Source: Artocarpus heterophyllus (Eukaryota; Streptophyta; Magnoliopsida; Rosales; Moraceae). Taken from it: a stretch of 64,000 nucleotides of DNA. The stretch lies in the NCBI GenBank assembly GCA_025403435.1, contig JAJQZP010000461.1:124001-188000 (forward strand), given 5' to 3'. Position 1 is the first letter of the stretch, and each line of letters begins with the position of its first letter. Under the pieces are notes generated by a model. That model ran no database searches and was not told the DNA's origin. It was given only the letters and a program-made list of their open reading frames with translations. Below are positions 58,614-64,000 of the stretch, in pieces. Made by a program: the position numbers and the translations under genes.

Positions 58614-59254
58614 ATGGACTGTGGCAAGCCGAAAAGCGACGGCGTTTTGCTCCAGCAGCTTCCTCTCCCATACTGCCGAAGCGACACCGTCGCTGGCTCC
58701 ATCACCATCAAGCTCTCTAAAGCCACGCTTCACTTGAATTTGAATGAGTACGACCTTTTCAAAAGGAAATCTCTGCGTCCGATCCAATCCTCCAAGTGCC
58801 GGTAATTGTTTATCTCCTCCACGCAAGGCGTGATATCGACGCAGAGTCCACAGCCGCAGAAGGAATGATTGACTCAGGGAGAGGCTTCAACACGATGCTC
58901 CTCAAAACGACGTCGTTGAGGCAAGGGCGGATCCTGGCGCCGCGCCATGACCAAAATGAATGGAGACTCCGTTCGGAAAATCCCCCATATGTCGGGTACG
59001 CGACTGCTCTTTTTTTTCCCACGGAATTGGAAGAGGAGCTCTCAACCTCCGCACGTCAAGGTCGCGACCTCCGTGTGTTTCCCATGGCGACAAATCCGTC
59101 ACTACAATCTGCCCATGAGCTTCGCGACCTCCGCCTCCCCTCACGAAGTTCTAGACACAGTGGTCGAAATAGGGTCGCCGGTGACCTCCAGCTGGTGGAG
59201 GAGAAGCTAGCTCAGTTTCTTCTTTTATTTTTTTCCCGAATTTTTGGAGTTTAA
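58614..59254 (+). pseudogene. unrecognised GC-rich gene-like segment
   Basis: This 640-bp island is much richer in GC than its flanks. It has three overlapping open pieces: 58614-58805 (63 aa, starting MDCGKPKSDGVLLQQLPLPY), 58796-59254 (152 aa, containing RDIDAESTAAEGMIDSGRGF) and 58947-59210 (87 aa, ending with HYNLPMSFATSASPHEVLD before a serine/tryptophan-rich tail). A GT donor-like GTAATT follows the first piece at 58801. I do not recognise the protein. It may be a broken gene fragment, a two-exon small gene, or captured DNA. Codon-like composition suggests former coding sequence. Confidence 0.35.
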
Positions 59255-59574
59255 TAATTTGGTGCATGTGGTTCATTTTATTATGGTGAGCTTATCTTTC
59301 TCTTTCATTCTTGGATGTAGATCCAATGGCTACAAAAGGGTCTTATTGATGAAAATAAAATTAAGGGTCTTATCATATAAATTTCTTTTTTTTTCTTTTC
59401 AAGGAAGGTAAGTTTTTTTCTGGGGGAGAATTTAATAGACAATTTTTTTATGAATATTTATTTATAGAAACGAAAAATAGTTTAATTTAAACATATAACC
59501 CAATTTTACTAGTCATATTTAAATATAGTAAAATTTTAGAAAATTTTAAAAATAGTAAAAATTATAATCATTAT

Positions 59575-62500
59575 GGGACATTTATCATTTTATACCCTTT
59601 ATTTTAACTTAAGTTAAAAATTATACCTTCAGTTTTTGATCTCATTGAAAGTATACTTTCAAATTAGCTTAAATACACTAATATATATTTTATCTCAATC
59701 AATAGTTTATTTGTACCTTTAAAATGACCAAATTATCCATAAGTAAAAGAAATAAAATAATTAAAACTTTCAAAAAATAAAAATAAAACAAAAAAGACAC
59801 ACAAAACATCTTTTTTTATGGTGTTCTCTACATTTTTGAAGTAAAAAATTTAATATGAAAATTTTTTAAGTTTTAAAAGTTATCTTATTTTTGAAATTAA
59901 AGTTGTGACGACTTGACTTTTTGAACCGTTACTTAACGCTCTTTTTAATCTTGATTGTCCTTATTTAAATTATAGAAAAGGGCAACTATTTTTTTTCCTT
60001 TTACAAAAAAAATATTTTAAACATACATTAACCTTTTTCATAAACTTTTTTACTTCAAAACATTACATATAATACTTGTTCTATTTATATAACAAAGCAT
60101 CTTAACTAAATAGTTTCCTTTAAGATAACATGCTTCAAAACATATAATTCATAGTGGGAATAGTTTAACAATGATATCTATCCCCTTGACTTTGCTTTTG
60201 CTTAATTGTTAGTTGCGAACTCAACAGTAATTCTATTCCGGTCTCTTGGCTAGATTTCTTACAGTGTGAAATAAACTAGGTAAACTATTGCTCAGTAAGT
60301 CAAAATATAACCCTTAAAATAACTTTTATTCTTATGCATAATCCATTTGTGCTCAATTGTGGACCTTTATTATTCATTCCTTAATCTTCCCTTGAACTAT
60401 GCGCCAAGTGTTTACACCATATGTGTAAGATCATCGTCACACCGAGATCATAATAATATCCTTTACCTAAATCTCCCTTTGAGTCATAAGTTAATGCGAC
60501 ACCTATTTTATTTATCCTTTCTAGTGTATTATTTTACCATTTCATTTATTATTGTGACATGCCATATGTGATGCTTATTTAACTTTAAATAAATGCATAA
60601 TAGATGCAATTAATTAAATGATGAAAATTACACATTTTCTTTAGAAACCTTTGATTCTACATTGTAGGTGGGCTTTGAAATTTACTTGGAATTAGCATTG
60701 CACTAATCTAAACTCTCGTTTCTCTTACTATTTGTCTAAGTATCCTACTTGGACAGTTTATTTTGATATTAGCTAATTTATTCACTATCGGACTATACGT
60801 CGACAATGAAATTTATACACGAAATACATAGTTTATGATTAGTCGGTTAATTTGTAAGTTACATAACTCGAGCGTCCCGTAAATTTTCTTCTTCATTTGG
60901 TGTCATTTGCCCGACTCTAACGAGCTACGGGAATAATTCCCACTAAGGGCATTTTTCTATTTCGGACATTTTGAGATCTGTTTAAAATGTTTTAATGAAA
61001 AATAACAATTTTGGCCCTATAAGGTATCCTAAATGGTTTTGAACTTGTTTTACTCATTAATCACAGTTACTCGTCATTTGAAGCTATACGGAAGCCTAAG
61101 GATCGATTTTCGTGAAAAATTCATTTTGTCAAAGTTTTGCGGCTTTGAACCGTAATAAGAAAAAGATGATGTTGGCCCCGAGAACAAAACCAACCATTTT
61201 ACACTATTGGGCTACTTTTTTTTTATAAGGATTAAAACTCTCTAAAGTCCCTAGGTCAAATTCTTCAAGTTTCAAAACATCTTCCTTTTTAACACAAATT
61301 TCAAAATTTTGTGATTAAAAACTCATAAAATTCATAACTCACAAACCGAGCGAAATTTTTACAAGCCATTTAGGACACTTAATAGTTTCGATGAGTTCTA
61401 CAACTTTTGTGTTTTAATTTTCCTCAAATTTGGACTGTATAGAGGAGTTTTTAGTCGTTTTTCAAAACTACGAAGTTTATAATAATCTTTTCAATTTAGT
61501 CTTTTAGGAATTTTATAAAATTTTGTTCATACAAGTTGTTAACCCTACTGTTTTGGGCAGATCCTATGTTCTGCTTGGAAAATAAATTGGCTTCTAAGAC
61601 CACCAAAATCACCACTATTTGAATGTACATCAAAACATTATTTAAAAGCAAAGTTTTTCAAACTTTGATTTTAAATTCTTAAAACCTTAATTACTAACAT
61701 CAAACTTCACAATCATTCATAAGAAATAACATAAAATCATGCCAGAGAGTTCTTTTAACATGCTATAATCCATTTTTGAATAAATACAAGCCAACTTCCT
61801 CGATGATGATGATGATGATGATGATATTTAAAATAAAAGGTTTAGATTTTTACTAACTATTTTACAAGCTTGTGATCCTCCTCACAAAGACAGTTTTGGC
61901 CAAAATTTCTTGCATGTAGCATAGCAAAATCCTTCCATTAGTACATCAAAACTTAAGAAAGAAACACAAAAACTCATAAGGAAAATTTGAGATTTTTACC
62001 TCAATAAGTGGTTAGTCTTATACTATAATACTTGATCTTGATTAAAAGCTTAATTGGAGGTTAGAATTTTGAGAAATATTTGAGAGATACATGGAGAGGG
62101 GCTGCCGGTTTTTGGAGGAGGAAAACATGTTATTTTGGTTCCAAGTTTTCATGAGAATGACGAGAACAAATTGGGATTTTTTTGGCAAATGGACACTTAA
62201 GCTTGATGACTCACATACAAGGACTAAATAAAAATATTTTTGTTCAAAAGCAAGGTCCAATACCGATTCACCAAAGGAGAGAAGATGTGACCTTTTGTCC
62301 ACTTTTTGGTGTCCTATGATGGGTCATACAAACTTTTATACTGTATAAATTTACACTACATTGTATTTTCCTATGCTAAGTATAAAATTGAAGAGATACT
62401 TGCTTTAACAACATAAAATTACACTGACTGACTTTTTATCCATACTGAATTATTCCCATGATAGTATTTTTATCTATTTTTGTTTACGCTTTTGTTGTAT

Positions 62501-63115
62501 ATTTACACTGTACTGTAAATCATTTACTTTTGTGTGTTTTTTTATATTGTATTCCAACAACTGTTGGACTGTAGATGCAAAATTCTCATCAATTAATCTA
62601 AGTCGTAAATGGACAATTCTCATATTGTATGGAATTATAGCATAATTTTCTTCTTAAATTAACATATCTTTCTTTATAAGTTTATATCACAAAAATTATA
62701 ATTAATGTAACACAAATTTTATTTTAAGAGTATTTTACAAATTTTTGAGTAATTAGCTTACAAAATTCGCACATTTAAAAGACTGAACATTGCATAAAAA
62801 ATTTACATTCATAATGCTCTTATATAAGTTATTCATAAATAATTCACATTTTATCATAATTATACAAAATATAATTTATCGAGGAATATTCATTATTTAT
62901 ATCTGAATTAATTCCAGATTTGAATTGATGAATTTTCCTAGTCATTATAAAAGATATATTGGGCAATTTATTTAGTCAAATTAAAGATTGATCATGAAAA
63001 GGTAAATTTTGTGTGTTAAATCTAATTTAAAAGTATAAATTCAATTAGATCAAAAACTGAAAGTATATTTTTTGAATAAACTTAAAATATAGGATATAAA
63101 AAGGTAAAATAACCG
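59575..63115. mobile_element. long-TIR element split by a nested insertion
   Basis: The left arm at about 59575-59700 contains TTCAGTTTTTGATCTCATTG and AGTATACTTTCAAATTAGC. The reverse complement of about 62990-63115 contains TTCAGTTTTTGATCTAATTG and TTATACTTTTAAATTAGA. The arms are over 100 bp and inverted, 3.4 kb apart. About 2.4 kb of the interval is the separate unit at 59904-62330, so the original element was about 1.1 kb. The TSD is not resolved. A Mutator-type MITE is likely. Confidence 0.5.
59904..62330 (-). mobile_element. LTR-like non-coding unit, minus orientation, nested
   Basis: Read on the minus strand it starts near TGTATGACCCATCATAGG and ends GTCAAGTCGTCACA. The end is close to that of the 41203-45257 unit (GTCGTCTCA). 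It is more GC-balanced than its host element and holds a pyrimidine-rich leader on the minus strand (around 62040-62110) and an ATTGAGGTAAAAATCTC donor-like site (near 61995). No gag, pol or PBS was seen. No matching 5-bp flanks were found, so the left/right limits are approximate. The minus frame at 62042-62302 is not a recognisable gene. A (GAT)n tract lies at 61803-61826. Confidence 0.4.
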
Positions 63116-64000
63116 ACGAGTAAGGGCAACCATGTTGGTTATAAGTCCATCTACCCTAACCATAGGTTAGAGAGTCACACTAGGCCCCATTTGAAAATAG
63201 TAGCATTCTCCCTTCCCTTGTATTAAAAAAAAGGGTAAAATAACCCATTGTTATAAATGTAGCATAACGTGACAGCCACTATAATAATTTCTTAAATACC
63301 TTTAAAAGTTGTTATACTTCAGGTTCATTCATGTAAATATGCTGTATAATGTTAAAAAAAAAATAAAAACTTCATTTATAATACTCGTATTTTTTTTAAT
63401 TACTTTAAGATAATTTTTTAAAAAAATATCTTTAACTACGGTTCAAAAATACTTTAGTTATGGACTGTTGTTTTTCATACTTGTATACTTCTTCGAAAAA
63501 AATATATATAGTAATATTCCCTGACTTCTTAAATTATAGTAACTCTTTCTTAATAAAGTTTATTTATAATAACATCCTTCTGATTGTTAAAATTTTTAAA
63601 ATACCTGAAATTTTCTTAAAATTGTAAAATAAAAAAGAAAAAGAAATCGGACTCCAATATATGCTTAAATGAAAATTTCGCCTTTTAAATATTACACAGC
63701 AAACAGATTCCTAACGGCAAATTCCATTTTGACAAATAATTTTTATGGTCTTTTCTTTGACAAAAAGATAATAAACTTTTTTTAAATTGTAATTTTCGCC
63801 CTAATGGTCATTTCTTAAGCTTCTCATTTGCATGTTCTTTTTAATTCTCTCTCTCTCTAGCAACTTGGCCTCACCTTTGTCCACGCCTTTGCATTGGATT
63901 TTCATCTTCTTCTGCTTCTTTTCCATTATTTTTTCTTTTTTGGGTTCTCCTTAATTTGCAATCGTTCAATCTAGCCCTTGTCTCGTTTTTATTATTTAAT
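63116..64000. other. right-edge region with a pyrimidine-rich leader-like end
   Basis: AT-rich until about 63840. From there to the edge the plus strand turns C/T-rich (TTCTCTCTCTCTCTAGCAAC, then TTCATCTTCTTCTGCTTC). Such CT leaders are common in plant 5' UTRs, so a plus-strand gene may begin just outside the window. No start codon or reading frame is visible. Confidence 0.35.

Noticed and set aside
62042..62302. 86-aa minus frame
   Set aside because: It lies inside a non-coding LTR-like unit and has no similarity I recognise.
59904..62330. 5-bp TSD for the nested LTR-like unit
   Set aside because: The flanks AAAGT and AACTT do not match well enough, so its ends are left open.

Overview
This window is nuclear DNA of a flowering plant, almost certainly a eudicot. 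It is AT-rich, has GT..AG introns, and carries an R2R3-MYB, a NAC factor with a miR164 site, a Casparian-strip membrane protein (CASP) and two PPR genes. Most of the remaining DNA is plant transposon material. There are no operons, CRISPR arrays or recognised tRNA/rRNA genes. The species cannot be fixed from this sequence.

Genes from left to right: exon 1 of a MIXTA/MYB16-like R2R3-MYB (minus, cut by the left edge); a three-exon NAC gene of 346 aa (minus, 28.4-29.6 kb); an intronless E-class PPR gene (plus, 38.8-40.5 kb); a three-exon CASP gene of 191 aa (minus, 45.7-47.5 kb); and a P-class PPR pseudogene broken by many frameshifts (minus, 54.0-57.7 kb). The MYB, E-type PPR, CASP and P-type PPR resemble, in the same linear order, Arabidopsis At5g15310 (MYB16), At5g15300, At5g15290 (CASP5) and At5g15280, as recalled from memory. 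The window therefore looks like a conserved gene block inflated by transposons, with the NAC gene as an extra member.

Mobile DNA was read mostly from target-site duplications (TSDs) and inverted ends. It includes a 4.2-kb Copia element at 48.5-52.7 kb with both LTRs, a 5-bp TSD, PBS and PPT, but with the reverse transcriptase deleted. There are three long LTR-like units without coding sequence (10.2-12.5, 41.2-45.3 and 59.9-62.3 kb) and a 2.1-kb solo-LTR candidate at 22.1-24.2 kb. A Mutator-like element with a 9-bp TSD lies at 15.6-16.6 kb, a Mutator-type MITE at 31.8-32.3 kb, and a long-TIR element holding a captured SINAT RING-ligase fragment at 36.5-37.9 kb. A CACTA-type MITE sits inside CASP intron 1, a hAT-type element lies at 57.9-58.5 kb, and several Tourist-like MITEs have TTA TSDs. 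A 1.1-kb segment at 17.6-18.7 kb is duplicated at 20.8-24.5 kb, where two later insertions split the second copy.

The host genes do not form a pathway. MIXTA-type MYBs shape epidermal cells and cuticle, NAC100/ORE1-type NACs act in development and senescence, CASPs scaffold the endodermal diffusion barrier, and PPR proteins process organelle RNA. I found no clearly new biological system. The most unusual structures are a 22-bp-period array of GC-rich palindromes inside the Copia LTR, the SINAT-carrying TIR element, and the decayed PPR gene in an otherwise conserved block.
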